Shown here one piece after another: positions 1 through 9,816 of a DNA stretch of 45,964 bases; within the stretch, counting starts at the first letter, position 1, and every line of letters starts with the position of its first letter. This DNA comes from Variovorax paradoxus. Its GTDB lineage: Bacteria; Pseudomonadota; Gammaproteobacteria; Burkholderiales; Burkholderiaceae_C. Position numbers and translations under genes: made by a program. The notes below the pieces were generated by a model. It ran no database searches, had not been told where the DNA came from, and saw nothing but the letters and a program-made list of their open reading frames with translations. The stretch covers positions 1-45,964 of the forward strand of contig NZ_JXQQ01000037.1 of NCBI RefSeq assembly GCF_000834655.1, written 5' to 3'.

Positions 1-2061
1 ATCAACAACACCGGCTCGATCACGGGCGGGGCGGGCGGCGTCGGCGGAGCCAACAGCAACGGCGGGCCGCTCGGCGCCAACGGCTTGGGCGGTGCGGGCG
101 TCACGGGCGCAAACCTCGCGATCGTCAACGGCGGAACCATCTCGGGCGGGCTGGGCGGCGATGGCGCGACGCGCGCCGCGGCGGTCGAGTTCACGGGCGG
201 CGCGAACAGCCTCACGCTGAACACGGGCTCGGCGATGACGGGCGCCATCTCCATCGGCGCGGGCGCTGCCGCGAGCGTGATCGCCGGTGCCGACGGCCTT
301 TCCGTCGACAACGCGCTGCTGCTCGGCGGCACGGGCACCATCGACACCAACGGGCGCAACCTGGCGTGGACAGGCGCGATTTCCGGCGCCAGCGATCTGG
401 TGAAGGCCGGCGCGGGCGTGCTCACGCTCAGCGGCGCCGACACGCACACCGGCGGTACCAATGTGGCGGTGGGTACCCTGCGCGCCGGCGCGGCCAACAA
501 CCTCAGCGCCGTCAGCGCGTTCACCGTGGCGTCGGGCGCCACGCTCGACCTCGCGGGCAACAGCCAGACCATCGCCTCGATGGCCAACAGCGGCACGGTG
601 TCGCTGGTGGGCACGGTGCCGGGCACCACGCTCACCGTGAACGGCCCCTGGGTGGGCAACGGCGGCACGCTGCGCCTTGGCACGGCGCTCGGCGGCAGCG
701 CGAGCGCGAGCGACCGGCTCATATTGAGCGGCCCCACCGCCGTCGCGAGCGGCACGACGAATGTGCAGATCACCAACCTCGGCGGCCTGGGCGCGCTGAC
801 GACCGGCAACGGCATCGAGGTGATCAGCGCCATCAACGGCGCGACCACCACCGCGCAGACGACCAAGAGCGCCTTCGCGCTGGCCGGCACGCACGTCGAT
901 GCGGGCGCCTACGAATACCGGCTCTATGCGGCCGACGCCGCCGGCGCGGGCGAGAACTGGTACCTGCGCTCGACCGCCGCGCCCGTCACGCCACCCGGTG
1001 GCGGAGGCGGCACGGGACCAGGAACGGGCACCGGAACAGGCACGGGAACCGGCACCGGAACAGGAACTGGCATCGGCGGCGTGCCGGTGCCCACCTACCG
1101 CGCCGAGGTGCCGCTCTACGCCGCGCTGCCCGAGCAGCTGCGCCAGTCCAGCCTCGCGATGCTGGGCAACATGCACCAGCGTACGGGCGACGACCTGGCC
1201 GCGGGCCCCAACACCGCTTCGCCCACGCAGGGCTACCGCCAGGCCTGGGGCCGCATCATCAGCACCGACCGCACCATCTCGCAGGGCGGCACCGTGAGCC
1301 CGACGAGCAAGGGGCGCCTCACGGGCTTCCAGGCCGGCACCGACCTGTGGGCCGACCCCAATTGGCGCGTGGGCGTGTACGTCGGCCAGCTCGACGGCGA
1401 CATGCGCGTGAACGGCTTCGCCAGCGGCCTGGCGAACCGCGCGGTCGGCAGCACCGACCAGAAGAGCGAATTCCTGGGCGCCTATGCGACCTGGAAGAAC
1501 GACGGCGGCCTGTACGTCGATGGCGTGCTGCAGGCCGGGCGCCACCGCTACACCGCGTCGCCCACGCTGGGCATCTCCAGCGGCGGCAAGGGCAACAGCA
1601 CGCTGGCGTCGATCGAGGTGGGGCAGTCGTTCGCGATCGCGCAGAACTGGTCCATCGAGCCGCAGTTGCAGCTGGTGCACCAGCGTGTGAACCTGGGCGA
1701 CGTGAGCATCCCCGGCGCGCTCGTGCAACAAGACAGCCACGGCGGCACGCTGGTGCGCGCCGGCGTGCGCGTGAAGGGCCAGATCGCCACGGGCGCCGGA
1801 CTGCTGCAGCCGTATGTGCGCGCCAACGTGTATCGCGGAAGCCGCGGCACCGACGTCACCCGCTTCGTCGGGCCGGCCGGTTTCGCGGACATCGCCACCC
1901 GCACCGGCGGAACCAGCACCGAGCTGGCGGTGGGCGGCACGCTGCAGGTGAGCGAGAACGTCGGCGTGTATGCGGAGCTGGGCAAGCTCTGGAGCTCGAG
2001 CGGCGATTCGCGCGTGAAGAGCGGCGTGAATGCGAGCGTCGGTTTCAAGGTGCGCTGGTAA
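1..2061 (+). CDS. Autotransporter, C-terminal part (5' end outside window)
   Basis: The frame is open from base 1, so the N-terminus and signal peptide lie upstream; 686 residues are visible. The first ~300 are Gly/Ala/Asn/Thr-rich with recurring GGxGG and SGAxTLTLSG-like stretches, as in the beta-helical passenger of type V autotransporters. A Gly-Thr linker (bases about 1003-1078) follows, then a conserved pre-barrel stretch (PLYAALPEQLRQSSLAML) and a barrel of roughly 280 residues ending in VGFKVRW. The terminal aromatic residue is the usual outer-membrane sorting signal. The family secretes its passenger through its own barrel; the passenger's role cannot be told from what is visible. A perfect hairpin follows the stop. 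No catalytic motif is seen, so an adhesin-like passenger is an inference. Confidence 0.88.
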   Translation: MNNTGSITGGAGGVGGANSNGGPLGANGLGGAGVTGANLAIVNGGTISGGLGGDGATRAAAVEFTGGANSLTLNTGSAMTGAISIGAGAAASVIAGADGLSVDNALLLGGTGTIDTNGRNLAWTGAISGASDLVKAGAGVLTLSGADTHTGGTNVAVGTLRAGAANNLSAVSAFTVASGATLDLAGNSQTIASMANSGTVSLVGTVPGTTLTVNGPWVGNGGTLRLGTALGGSASASDRLILSGPTAVASGTTNVQITNLGGLGALTTGNGIEVISAINGATTTAQTTKSAFALAGTHVDAGAYEYRLYAADAAGAGENWYLRSTAAPVTPPGGGGGTGPGTGTGTGTGTGTGTGTGIGGVPVPTYRAEVPLYAALPEQLRQSSLAMLGNMHQRTGDDLAAGPNTASPTQGYRQAWGRIISTDRTISQGGTVSPTSKGRLTGFQAGTDLWADPNWRVGVYVGQLDGDMRVNGFASGLANRAVGSTDQKSEFLGAYATWKNDGGLYVDGVLQAGRHRYTASPTLGISSGGKGNSTLASIEVGQSFAIAQNWSIEPQLQLVHQRVNLGDVSIPGALVQQDSHGGTLVRAGVRVKGQIATGAGLLQPYVRANVYRGSRGTDVTRFVGPAGFADIATRTGGTSTELAVGGTLQVSENVGVYAELGKLWSSSGDSRVKSGVNASVGFKVRW
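1003..1078 (+). repeat. Gly-Thr linker repeat in the autotransporter
   Basis: A run of alternating ggaac/ggcac codon pairs encodes a Gly-Thr dipeptide repeat between the passenger and the barrel. Such a low-complexity tract can change length by slippage and would act as a flexible spacer. Confidence 0.7.
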
Positions 2062-2067
2062 TGGCAT

Positions 2068-2085
2068 GAGGCACGGCGGTGCCTC
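2068..2085. terminator. Hairpin between convergent genes, no T tract
   Basis: GAGGCAC and GTGCCTC form a perfect 7-bp stem around the loop GGCG. It lies 7 bases after the autotransporter stop and just before the end of the kinase gene on the other strand. There is no T run on either side, so it may be a weak bidirectional terminator or an mRNA 3'-end stabiliser. Confidence 0.45.
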
Positions 2086-2091
2086 GGCGCC

Positions 2092-3933
2092 TTACCGCCC
2101 GAGCGCCTGCACGTGCCCGAGGAACGCCCGAAGGTGCGAAGGCCGCACGGGCTTCACGATGACGGGCAGGCCCGCCGCGCGTGCTGCATCCAGGTAGTCG
2201 CCACCCACGTCGCCGGTCACGATCAACGCGGGCAGTTCGGCGTCGTCCAGCGCCGAGCGCAGCGTCTCGATGGCCTGGATGCCGCTCGCCTGCGGCCCGA
2301 GGCGCAAGTCGACAACCAGCGCCTGCGGCCTGAAGCCCGGTTGCCCTGATTGAAGGACACCGAGCGCGCCCTGCACGTCGCTCGCGGAGCGCACGTCCAT
2401 GCCCCAGGAAGCGAGCAGTCCGCCGAGCGCCTGCAGCGAACTCCGGTCGTCGTCCACCACCAGGATGCGCAGCGAGAGGGCTGCGTTCGTTGCGGATGCG
2501 GAGACGCTTTCTGCCTCGTTGTTCCGCTGACCCGCGGCGGCATCGGCCAGCGGCAGCTGCAGTTCGAACACGCTGCCCTGTCCCGGCACGGAGTGCGCCG
2601 CGACCCGCAGGTCCAGCAGTTCGCTCAACCGCTTGACGGTGGCCAGCCCCAGGCCGTAGCCCAGGCGCCGGTCGCCGGCCGGGTTGTCGACCTGGAAGAA
2701 CTCCTCGAAGACCTGCGGCAGGTGCTCGGCCGCGATGCCGATGCCCGTGTCTTCCACCGACAGGTGCAGCCGGCCTTCGGCGATGCGGCTGCCGATGCGC
2801 ACCTGCCCCTGGCGCGTGTAGCGGATGGCATTGGCCACGAGGTTGGTGACCACCCGCGCCAGCAGCGCGCGGTCGCTGCGCACGGCCACGGGGCCGGCGG
2901 CGATGTCCAGGCGCAGCCCCTTGGCAGCGGCCACCGCCTGGTAGGGCCGGCAGCACTCGGCCAACAGTTCGTCGAGGGCGAAGGACGACCACTGCGGGCT
3001 GAGCGAGCCGGCGTCGGCGCGGGTGATGTCCAGCAGGTCGTCCACCACGTCGGTCATGCCGTCGGCGCAGGCCACCAGTTGGCCGGACATTTCTTTCACA
3101 TGGCGCTCGGTGCTCACGTTGTGCACGGTCTGCGCGAGCAGCGCCATCGCATTGAGCGGCTGGCGAAGGTCGTGGTTGGCGGAGGCGAAGAAGCGCATGC
3201 GCGCGGCCACGGCTTCTTCGGCGGTCCGGCGAGCGGAAGTGCTGCGTTCGTTTTCTGCACTCAACGCGATCACCAGCTCGGCATTGCGCCGGCGCTGCGA
3301 CTGGATCTCGTGCAGCGCGGACGACAGCTCCCTGGCGCTGAGCAGCGTGTAGATGCCGATGAGCGACACGATCAGCGCCATCGCCACGTGGTAGCTGCCG
3401 CCGAACCAGAGGTCGCGCAGCACCAGCGGCCCCAGGATGAGCGCCACGTACACATGGGCCGCCCGCCCCATCGTCGAAAGGCGGATCGCCCCGCCCAGCG
3501 AGACCGTGACCATGGTGATGTGAAGAATCGCCTCGGCCTGCGCGGGCCCGTCGTTCTGCAGCAGCGCGCAGAGCACGCCCAGCGAGAACGCCATGAGCTG
3601 GTTGGTGGCCATGACGGGCAGCACCATCGCCGGCAGGTTCGCGCGAAGCCCCGGCCGCAACACCCACGCCAGCCAGACGCCCATGCGCACCGCGACGATG
3701 GCGCAGTAGACGATGAACCACGCCTTCACGCGCTGGCCGTCGGCGCCGTCCTTGTATTCGAGGTAGCACAGCAGCCCCGCGGCGGCGGCCAGTAGCCACG
3801 CCCAGGGCGTGGAGCGGATCATCTGCTCCAGTTGCTGGTACTGCAGTTGCGAGAAGGCCAAGCGCGAGGCGATGAAGCCGCGGGTGCCGCCGGCACCGAG
3901 CTCGCGCGGCGCGTCGGAGGGCGCGGGCTTCAT
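2092..3933 (-). CDS. Membrane-bound hybrid sensor histidine kinase
   Basis: A 613-residue kinase that should autophosphorylate on His and pass phosphate to its own receiver. About six hydrophobic segments fill residues 35-200. A short coiled linker precedes the H box (ASANHDLRQPLNAM), then an N box (VVTNLVANAIRYT), G1 (VEDTGIGIA) and G2 (GYGLGLATV). A C-terminal receiver follows, with the ILVVDDD acidic pocket, the phospho-acceptor in VVDLRLG and the Lys in IVKPVRP. The ATG at 3933 is chosen because it overlaps the stop of the upstream response regulator (ATGA) and the protein then begins just before the membrane domain. A longer reading frame to 4407 would run through that regulator in another frame and is rejected. 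The signal sensed is unknown; no periplasmic sensor domain of any size is visible. Confidence 0.9.
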   Translation of the reverse strand: MKPAPSDAPRELGAGGTRGFIASRLAFSQLQYQQLEQMIRSTPWAWLLAAAAGLLCYLEYKDGADGQRVKAWFIVYCAIVAVRMGVWLAWVLRPGLRANLPAMVLPVMATNQLMAFSLGVLCALLQNDGPAQAEAILHITMVTVSLGGAIRLSTMGRAAHVYVALILGPLVLRDLWFGGSYHVAMALIVSLIGIYTLLSARELSSALHEIQSQRRRNAELVIALSAENERSTSARRTAEEAVAARMRFFASANHDLRQPLNAMALLAQTVHNVSTERHVKEMSGQLVACADGMTDVVDDLLDITRADAGSLSPQWSSFALDELLAECCRPYQAVAAAKGLRLDIAAGPVAVRSDRALLARVVTNLVANAIRYTRQGQVRIGSRIAEGRLHLSVEDTGIGIAAEHLPQVFEEFFQVDNPAGDRRLGYGLGLATVKRLSELLDLRVAAHSVPGQGSVFELQLPLADAAAGQRNNEAESVSASATNAALSLRILVVDDDRSSLQALGGLLASWGMDVRSASDVQGALGVLQSGQPGFRPQALVVDLRLGPQASGIQAIETLRSALDDAELPALIVTGDVGGDYLDAARAAGLPVIVKPVRPSHLRAFLGHVQALGR

Positions 3934-4538
3934 CGCACGTCCAGCATCAGCCCCGCGCGCCGGGCCTGCACCAGCAGGTGAGTGCGGTTGCGCGCATCCA
4001 TCGCATCGAGCAGCGCCGTGATGTGCAGCTTGACGGTGCGCTCCGCGATCTGCAGCTCGTCGGCGATCTGCTTGTTCTGGCGGCCTTGCGCCACCAGCAG
4101 CAGCACTTCGAGCTGCCGCGGCGTGAGGCCCGAGGCCGCCAGGCCCGCGCGCGGCTGCAGCACGTCGAACGCCTCGCCGCCGGCGGCCACTTCGTCCAGC
4201 GCGGCGGCGATGCGCGCCACCGGCTGCGACTTGCCGATGAAGCCGGCCGCCCCCGCCGCGCGAGCGCGTGCAGCGAGGGCCGGCTCCTCGTCGCCCGAGA
4301 TCAGCAGGCGCGAGACCAGCGGGTGCCGCACGCCGAAGAGGCGCAGGCCCTCCAGGCCGTCTTCGCCGCCCAGGCGGTAGTCGATGAGCACGATGTCGGG
4401 CGGGCACTGCGAGGCGCGCTCCACGCCCTGCCCGAGCGACAGGGCGGTCTCCACCTGGAAGTCGGGCCGCGCGTGCGCGAGCGCATGCGCAAAGCCGACA
4501 CCGAACAGCGGGTGATCGTCGACAAGCAGAAGTTTCAT
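3930..4538 (-). CDS. LuxR/NarL-type response regulator
   Basis: A 202-residue regulator with an N-terminal receiver (MKLLLVDDHPLFG; phospho-acceptor Asp in VLIDYRLGGEDG) and a C-terminal LuxR helix-turn-helix (LTPRQLEVLLLVAQGRQNKQ, then IADELQIAERTVKLHI). Phosphorylation would switch DNA binding. The start at 4538 places the methionine directly before the first beta strand of the receiver; longer starts add an Arg/Pro-rich tail that does not belong to the family. It overlaps the kinase by 4 bases, so the two are translationally coupled and form a two-component system, probably with a phosphorelay through the kinase's own receiver. The targets are not evident. Confidence 0.92.
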   Translation of the reverse strand: MKLLLVDDHPLFGVGFAHALAHARPDFQVETALSLGQGVERASQCPPDIVLIDYRLGGEDGLEGLRLFGVRHPLVSRLLISGDEEPALAARARAAGAAGFIGKSQPVARIAAALDEVAAGGEAFDVLQPRAGLAASGLTPRQLEVLLLVAQGRQNKQIADELQIAERTVKLHITALLDAMDARNRTHLLVQARRAGLMLDVR

Positions 4539-4641
4539 GGTGCCGTGATCCTCGGCGCGGGCCCGGCGGGCCGCGCCATCTCCTCGTAGGGCGCCATTGT
4601 CCACACCGCCCGGCGGCGCGGCGTGGTGGCGCGCAGCGGCT

Positions 4642-5058
4642 TCAGTTGCAACGACCGGCGGCGCGCAGCAATGCGTTGCAGGCCGGTGCGGGTGCCGGTG
4701 CCGGTGCGGTGCCGCTCGCGGGCCTGGCGTTGGCGCGGCGCGAGGAAGCAGGGGCATCGCTCTGCCGCATCTCCTGGCAGATGGCATCGCTCACCACCCG
4801 GCCCACCACCGACACCGAGCCTTCCACGTAGCAGTTGAAGGTGCGCCCGCCATCGGTCCTGGCGATGAAGGTCGTCTGCACCCCGCTGTCCGCGCGGTTC
4901 GAGATGGTGAACGCGCTGGGCGGCAGGCCCAGCGCGCGCGAGGTGTTGGTGACGATGGCGTCGTCGGTCACCGCGTGCGAGGCGCATCCGCCCACGAGCA
5001 GGGCGGCCGCGAGAAGCGCGAAGAAAAGCGAAGCGAAGGAGGTGGGTGAAGGTGTCAT
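4642..5058 (-). CDS. Small lipoprotein of unknown function
   Basis: A 138-residue protein with a lipoprotein signal (hydrophobic LFFALLAAALL, then lipobox LVGGC with the modified Cys near residue 25). The mature part has two further Cys (in TFNCYVEG and DAICQEM) that could form a disulfide, followed by a Pro/Ala-rich low-complexity tail. The ATG at 5058 is chosen because it starts the signal peptide; earlier starts only add residues in front of it. No enzyme motif is seen. It lies upstream of the response regulator on the same strand with a gap of about 100 bp, so it need not be in that operon. Confidence 0.7.
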   Translation of the reverse strand: MTPSPTSFASLFFALLAAALLVGGCASHAVTDDAIVTNTSRALGLPPSAFTISNRADSGVQTTFIARTDGGRTFNCYVEGSVSVVGRVVSDAICQEMRQSDAPASSRRANARPASGTAPAPAPAPACNALLRAAGRCN

Positions 5059-5273
5059 GCAGCGCCGCGAGGTTCGTGAAAGCGTGAACGTGGGGGCGAG
5101 CCCGCACGGGAGCATCCAGCCTAGCCAGACATCGCGCGCGGCGAAACAGCACCTTCGGGCAGGTGCCCGATGGTGCTATGGCCCGCGGCCACCCGCGTTC
5201 CTACGATCCGTGCCTCTTGAACGAGCACAGAAGGCGCCGGGCCCCGGCGTCAGCGAACGGAGGAATGGCAGAC

Positions 5274-6959
5274 ATGACGAAGAAGAGCACCTGCAGGCGA
5301 TGGATGGCGTGTGCGTGGACCCTGGCCCTGATGACGTTGACGGCCTGCGGCGGTGGAGGCGGCGGCGGCTCCGGCGGCGGCCTGTTCCCGCCCATCGGCT
5401 TGCCTCCGCCCGCGGGTGCGGCGTATCGGCTGGATGTGGGCATCGCCGGGGCCGGCCGCGTCGCCTCGCAACCGGCGGGCATCGACTGCGCCGACAGCTG
5501 CGGCGCGGATTTCGCGGCGGGCACGCAGGTCACGCTCACCGCAGCACCGGCGGCGGGGCAGGTGCTCGGCGGCTGGGCAGGCGCCTGCAGCGGCGCTGCC
5601 AGCACGTGCACCGTGCGGATGGATGCCGCACTCGCCGTGACGGCCACCTTCGTCGCCGCGCCGCCGGTCGTCGGCTGGGGCGATGCGCTCACGGTGTCCG
5701 CCGGCGGCGCGAGCCAGCCGAAGGTGGCGGTCGATGCGCAAGGGCGCGCGCTGCTCGTGTGGCGCCAGCTCGAAGCCGACCAGCTCACCGACAGGCTCTG
5801 GGGCAGCCTCTACCGGCCGGGCGGTGACTGGAGCGCGCCGCAGCGCCTGGAGGCCAACAGCGGCGGCGTGCGCGACATCCGCGTGGCCATCGACAAGGCC
5901 AGCGGGCGCGCCGTGGTGGTGTGGACGCAGCTGAGCTCCGTGGGGGCCTACGACCTGTGGGCGCTGCAGGTCGACCCATCGACCGGTTGGGGCGCGCCCG
6001 CGCTGCTGGAGACGGTCGGCGGCACCGTCGGCTTCGCGAGCGCGGGCATCGATGCCAACGGCAACGCCACGGCGGTGTGGTCGCAGATCGGCCCGGCCAC
6101 GCGCTTCAGCATCTATGCCAACCGCTACACGCCGGCGGGCGGCTGGGGCACGGCCGGGCTGATCGAGACCGACGAGGTCGTGGGCACGGTGGACGGCGAC
6201 CCGGCGGTGGTGGTGGCGGGCTCGGGCGAATCGGTGGCCGTGTGGAAGCGCTCCACCGGCAGCAGCGCATCGCTCTGGACCAATCGCGCCGACGCGGGCG
6301 GCAACTGGGCCGCGGCGGCCGAGCTGGTGCCGGATGCGGGCACCGGGCAGTCGATCGGCGCGCACGACCTGGCGATCGACGCCGGCGGCAATGCGCTGCT
6401 GGCCTGGGGCCAGGCCGATCTGCCCGGTGGCAGCAACCAGTGGGAAAGCGCCGTGTGGTTCAAGCGCTATGCCGCAGGCGCCTGGCAGGGCGGGACCGCG
6501 CGCGTGGATGCGCCGTTCACGGGCACGCAGGCCTTCCTGAGCACGCCGGTGCTGCGCATGAACGCGGCCGGTTCGGCCGTCGTGAGCTGGGGCCGTCAGG
6601 ACCAGGCGCTCATGGCCGCGACGGCAGCGCCCGGCGCCGCATTCGGCGCCGGCCACGCGGTGCGGCCCGCCGCTTCGCTCGCGCTCGCCAGCCTGCCCGC
6701 GCTGGGCGTGGACGACGCGAGCCACGCCCTCACCGCGTGGACCGAGGCCAACGGCAAAGGCACGAGCGACCTCCACGCCGCGCGCTACGCACCGGCCGAA
6801 GGCTGGGGTGCGCCCGCGCCGCAGGAGGCCACCGACGAAGCAGCCAACACGCCCGACATCGGCATGAACGAGCTGGGCAATGCGGTGCTGGCGTGGCAGC
6901 AGTTCGAGCCGGGCGCGGGCACGCGCATCCTGGTCCGCCGCTACGCCTCCGGCCGGTAG
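5274..6959 (+). CDS. Secreted lipoprotein with a Gly-rich linker and beta-propeller-like repeats
   Basis: A 561-residue predicted lipoprotein. The signal peptide ends in LTLTACGGGGG, and the lipid anchor is followed by a Gly/Pro linker. Next comes a domain of the divergent InlB B-repeat type (about residues 48-130: GxGxVxSxPxGIxC, then GGWAGACSGAASTCTV and VTATF), a fold common in extracellular proteins. The rest has six or so repeats of the form A-VWxQ...Y-GGW, spaced about 55 residues, suggesting a beta-propeller. The ATG at 5274 is preferred to 5265 because GGAGG at 5259-5263 is correctly spaced only for the later one. No catalytic residues are recognised; a binding or scaffold role at the surface is inferred. 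Confidence 0.78.
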   Translation: MTKKSTCRRWMACAWTLALMTLTACGGGGGGGSGGGLFPPIGLPPPAGAAYRLDVGIAGAGRVASQPAGIDCADSCGADFAAGTQVTLTAAPAAGQVLGGWAGACSGAASTCTVRMDAALAVTATFVAAPPVVGWGDALTVSAGGASQPKVAVDAQGRALLVWRQLEADQLTDRLWGSLYRPGGDWSAPQRLEANSGGVRDIRVAIDKASGRAVVVWTQLSSVGAYDLWALQVDPSTGWGAPALLETVGGTVGFASAGIDANGNATAVWSQIGPATRFSIYANRYTPAGGWGTAGLIETDEVVGTVDGDPAVVVAGSGESVAVWKRSTGSSASLWTNRADAGGNWAAAAELVPDAGTGQSIGAHDLAIDAGGNALLAWGQADLPGGSNQWESAVWFKRYAAGAWQGGTARVDAPFTGTQAFLSTPVLRMNAAGSAVVSWGRQDQALMAATAAPGAAFGAGHAVRPAASLALASLPALGVDDASHALTAWTEANGKGTSDLHAARYAPAEGWGAPAPQEATDEAANTPDIGMNELGNAVLAWQQFEPGAGTRILVRRYASGR

Positions 6960-6979
6960 CGCGCCGTCCTTCCTTTAAA

Positions 6980-7008
6980 GTGCGCCTGCCTGCAACGGGC
7001 AGGCGCAC
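6980..7008. terminator. Strong 11-bp hairpin ahead of the TPR gene
   Basis: GTGCGCCTGCC and GGCAGGCGCAC are perfect complements around the 7-base loop TGCAACG. The hairpin lies 20 bases after the lipoprotein stop and 36 bases before the next start. There is no T run. It may end the first transcript or stabilise its 3' end, or affect translation of the following gene. Confidence 0.5.
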
Positions 7009-7044
7009 GGCGTGCCACGGCGGCACGCAAGGGAGGGAATCCGA

Positions 7045-9798
7045 TTGAGCACGACGAACGCAGTCGAAGCCGCAGCACTGGCCAGCATCGCCGAAGCCGA
7101 GCAGGTCATCGACCGCCTGCAGGCCGCCAACGACCCCTTGCTCGAAGAGCATCTCTACGAAGCGTGGCTGCGCAAGGGCGAGGCGCTCGCCCAGCTCGGG
7201 CGGCACGCCGAGCGCGCCGGACTCTGCGATGCGTTGATCGCGCATGCCGATGCAGCGCCCGCGGGCCGCGCCGTCTGGATCGTGCAGGCGTTCAATGCCA
7301 AGGGCAGCGCATTGCGTGCGCTCGGCGAATCGAGGCGCGAGGTGCAGGCCTACGAAGAAGTCGAGCGCCGTTTCGGCGATGCGAGCACCCCTGAAGTGCG
7401 CATCTGGGTGGCCCGCGCCGCTTTCCAGCGCGCCGTGGTGGCCGGCTCCTTCGGCGGTGCGTTCGCCAAGGTTGACATGGTGCGCAGCTGCGAAGACATC
7501 GTGCGCCGCTACGCCAACGATGCGCCCGAGGCCACGCGCGAGACCGTCGCGCGCGCCCGCATCTGGCGTGGCGAGCTGCTCGCCGACCTGGACTACCCCG
7601 CCGAATCGCGCGAAGCCTTCGATGCCGCCTGGCGCGACCTGGCCCATGCGCCCGAGCCTTCCGTGGCCGGCTGGGTCGGGCACTCGCGCATCACCCAGGC
7701 CATGCGCCTGGCCGACGCCGGCCGGCGTGTCGAAGAGGCCATCCCCATGCTGGGCGAAGTGCTCGCCGCCTACGCGGGCGACCCGCGCGAGGCGCTGCGC
7801 GAAGTGCATGCGCGCGCCGGGTTCCTGCGCGCCGACATGCTCGACGACGCCGGCGAACACGCGCTGGCGCTGGCTGCCTGCGAAGACGTGCTGGCCGCGC
7901 ACCTGGCCGACCAGCTGCCCGGTGTCGCGCTGCGCGCCTGCCGCGCGATGGCCCTGAAGACGCATGTGCTGTATCGCCTGGACCGCGAAGACGAAGTGCC
8001 GGCGGTGCGCGCCGCGCTCATCGCGCGCTTCGGTCATCACACCGGCGAAGACATCGAGGAGCTGATGGCCGAGGTGATGTGCCGCACCGCCTACGACGCC
8101 GAGGAGCCCGACGACGTGCTGCACGCCTGCGACGCGCTGGACGCGCGCTTCGGCGAATCGCCGCTCCTGCCGGTGCGGCGCTGGGTGGCGCGCGCCGGCG
8201 TGGCGCGCGGCCAGGCGCTGCGCGACCTGGACCGCGCGGAAGAAGCCGCCGCCCAGTTCGGTGCGGTGCACGCGCGCTTCGGCAAGCACACCGGCGAGAC
8301 CGACGCCGCGTTGATCCTGACCGCGACGCGTGCGGCCATGGCCGCCGCCAGCGTGCTGCGCGGGGAAGGCCGCAACGGCGAGGCGATCGCGCTGTACCAG
8401 GCCGCCGCATCGGGCGTCGATGCGAGCGCGAGCCAGGCGCTGCGCGAGGAGGCCGTTCACGCGCGCCTGCAGATCCTGGCCTTGCGCGACGAGCCGGCCG
8501 ATGCGCAGGGGCCGATGCTCGACGCGCTGGCCGCGGACTTCGGGCGCGACCCGGTGGCGGACCTGCGAAGGCAGGTCATCGACGTGCTGTATTCCCATGC
8601 CCACGAACTGCGCGAGGCCGAGGCCTTCGAAGATGCGATCGCGGCCTACGACCGGCTGCTCGCGCTCACGGCCGACGAGAGCGACGAGCAGGTGCTCGAG
8701 ATCGTGGCGAGCGCCCTGCTCAACAAGGGGTATTTGCTGCTCAAGCTCGTGGACCGGCCGGCGGAGGCGCTGGCGGTGTACGACGAGATCGTCGCGCGCT
8801 TTCGCAACATCACCTCGGAGTCGCTGCGCGACACCTTGTCGAAGGCCGCCGCGAGCCGCCAGACCTGCCTCGTCACGCTCGACAGGCTCTCGGGCGCGGA
8901 TTTCGGCGGCGACTTCGCGGACCTCCCCGTCGAGAAGCTCGATGAAATACGCGACACGATCACCCGCGGCTACGAGCTGGGTGAGGCCGGCAAGCACCGC
9001 GAGGGCATCGAACTGACCGACCGGGTGCTGGCCGAGCACGTCGAGGCCAGCCACCCCGAGCTGCGCAACCAGTGCTCGCGTGCGCTGACCAACAAGACCT
9101 ACATGCTGCAGCAGCTGGGCCAGCTCGAACGCGTGATCGCGTGCGCCGACGAAATGGACGCGCGCTACGGCGAAGAGCTGTCGATGTCGATCCAGGAGCG
9201 CGTGGCGCTGTGCCTGGGCTACAAGAGCGCAGCGCTCGACAAGCTCGGGCGGCATGAGCAGGAGCAGGCGGTCTACAGCGACATCATTGCCCGCTGGGGC
9301 GGCTCCAACGTGATCGACCTTCGCCGTCGCGTGGCGCGCGCCTTCTATTGCCAGGGCTTGACGCACCGCCAGTTGGGCAACGCCGACGCCGCACTGGCAA
9401 GCTATGCGCAGCTCCTCGGCCGTGACGGGGATGCGAAAGACGCCGCGCTGCAACTCTGGGTGGCCAAGGCAATGATCAACAAGGCGAGCCTGCTCGGCCA
9501 GCAAGGCGACCAGGCGGGGCGGGCCGAGGTCTACAAGACGCTCATCGCGCGCTACGGCGAGAGCACCGATGCGCAGATGCGCGAGCGCGTCTTCAACGCG
9601 AGCGAATGGCTCGCCGAGGCGCAGGGCCTGCTGGGCCGGCACGAAGAGGAGTTCACGACGATCAGGGATGCGCTGCGCCGCTTCGGCAGCCAGATGCCCG
9701 AAGCGCAGAGGGCGCGGCTCAGCCACCGGCTGGGGCCGATGACGCTGGGCCGGTTCGCGCGCAAGCTGATCGATCGGGTCAAGGGCAACAAACACTGA
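7045..9798 (+). CDS. Large TPR-like helical repeat protein
   Basis: A 917-residue soluble protein made almost wholly of alpha-helical repeats. Units of the type AxxxxxxAxxxGxxLxxLGRxxEAxAxYDxLxARFG recur at about 40-60 residue spacing, for instance VYDEIVARFRN and VYKTLIARYGE, matching the tetratricopeptide pattern with the conserved Gly/Ala positions. No signal peptide or membrane segment is seen. TPR arrays act as protein-binding scaffolds. The TTG at 7045 is chosen because GGGAGGGA at 7031-7038 lies 6 bases upstream, while the GTG at 7012 has no such site and lies close to the preceding hairpin. It is followed after 18 bases by an Imm33-like gene, so they probably share a transcript. The binding partner is unknown. 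Confidence 0.78.
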   Translation: MSTTNAVEAAALASIAEAEQVIDRLQAANDPLLEEHLYEAWLRKGEALAQLGRHAERAGLCDALIAHADAAPAGRAVWIVQAFNAKGSALRALGESRREVQAYEEVERRFGDASTPEVRIWVARAAFQRAVVAGSFGGAFAKVDMVRSCEDIVRRYANDAPEATRETVARARIWRGELLADLDYPAESREAFDAAWRDLAHAPEPSVAGWVGHSRITQAMRLADAGRRVEEAIPMLGEVLAAYAGDPREALREVHARAGFLRADMLDDAGEHALALAACEDVLAAHLADQLPGVALRACRAMALKTHVLYRLDREDEVPAVRAALIARFGHHTGEDIEELMAEVMCRTAYDAEEPDDVLHACDALDARFGESPLLPVRRWVARAGVARGQALRDLDRAEEAAAQFGAVHARFGKHTGETDAALILTATRAAMAAASVLRGEGRNGEAIALYQAAASGVDASASQALREEAVHARLQILALRDEPADAQGPMLDALAADFGRDPVADLRRQVIDVLYSHAHELREAEAFEDAIAAYDRLLALTADESDEQVLEIVASALLNKGYLLLKLVDRPAEALAVYDEIVARFRNITSESLRDTLSKAAASRQTCLVTLDRLSGADFGGDFADLPVEKLDEIRDTITRGYELGEAGKHREGIELTDRVLAEHVEASHPELRNQCSRALTNKTYMLQQLGQLERVIACADEMDARYGEELSMSIQERVALCLGYKSAALDKLGRHEQEQAVYSDIIARWGGSNVIDLRRRVARAFYCQGLTHRQLGNADAALASYAQLLGRDGDAKDAALQLWVAKAMINKASLLGQQGDQAGRAEVYKTLIARYGESTDAQMRERVFNASEWLAEAQGLLGRHEEEFTTIRDALRRFGSQMPEAQRARLSHRLGPMTLGRFARKLIDRVKGNKH

Positions 9799-9816
9799 AC
9801 AGGAGGAAGCATTCGC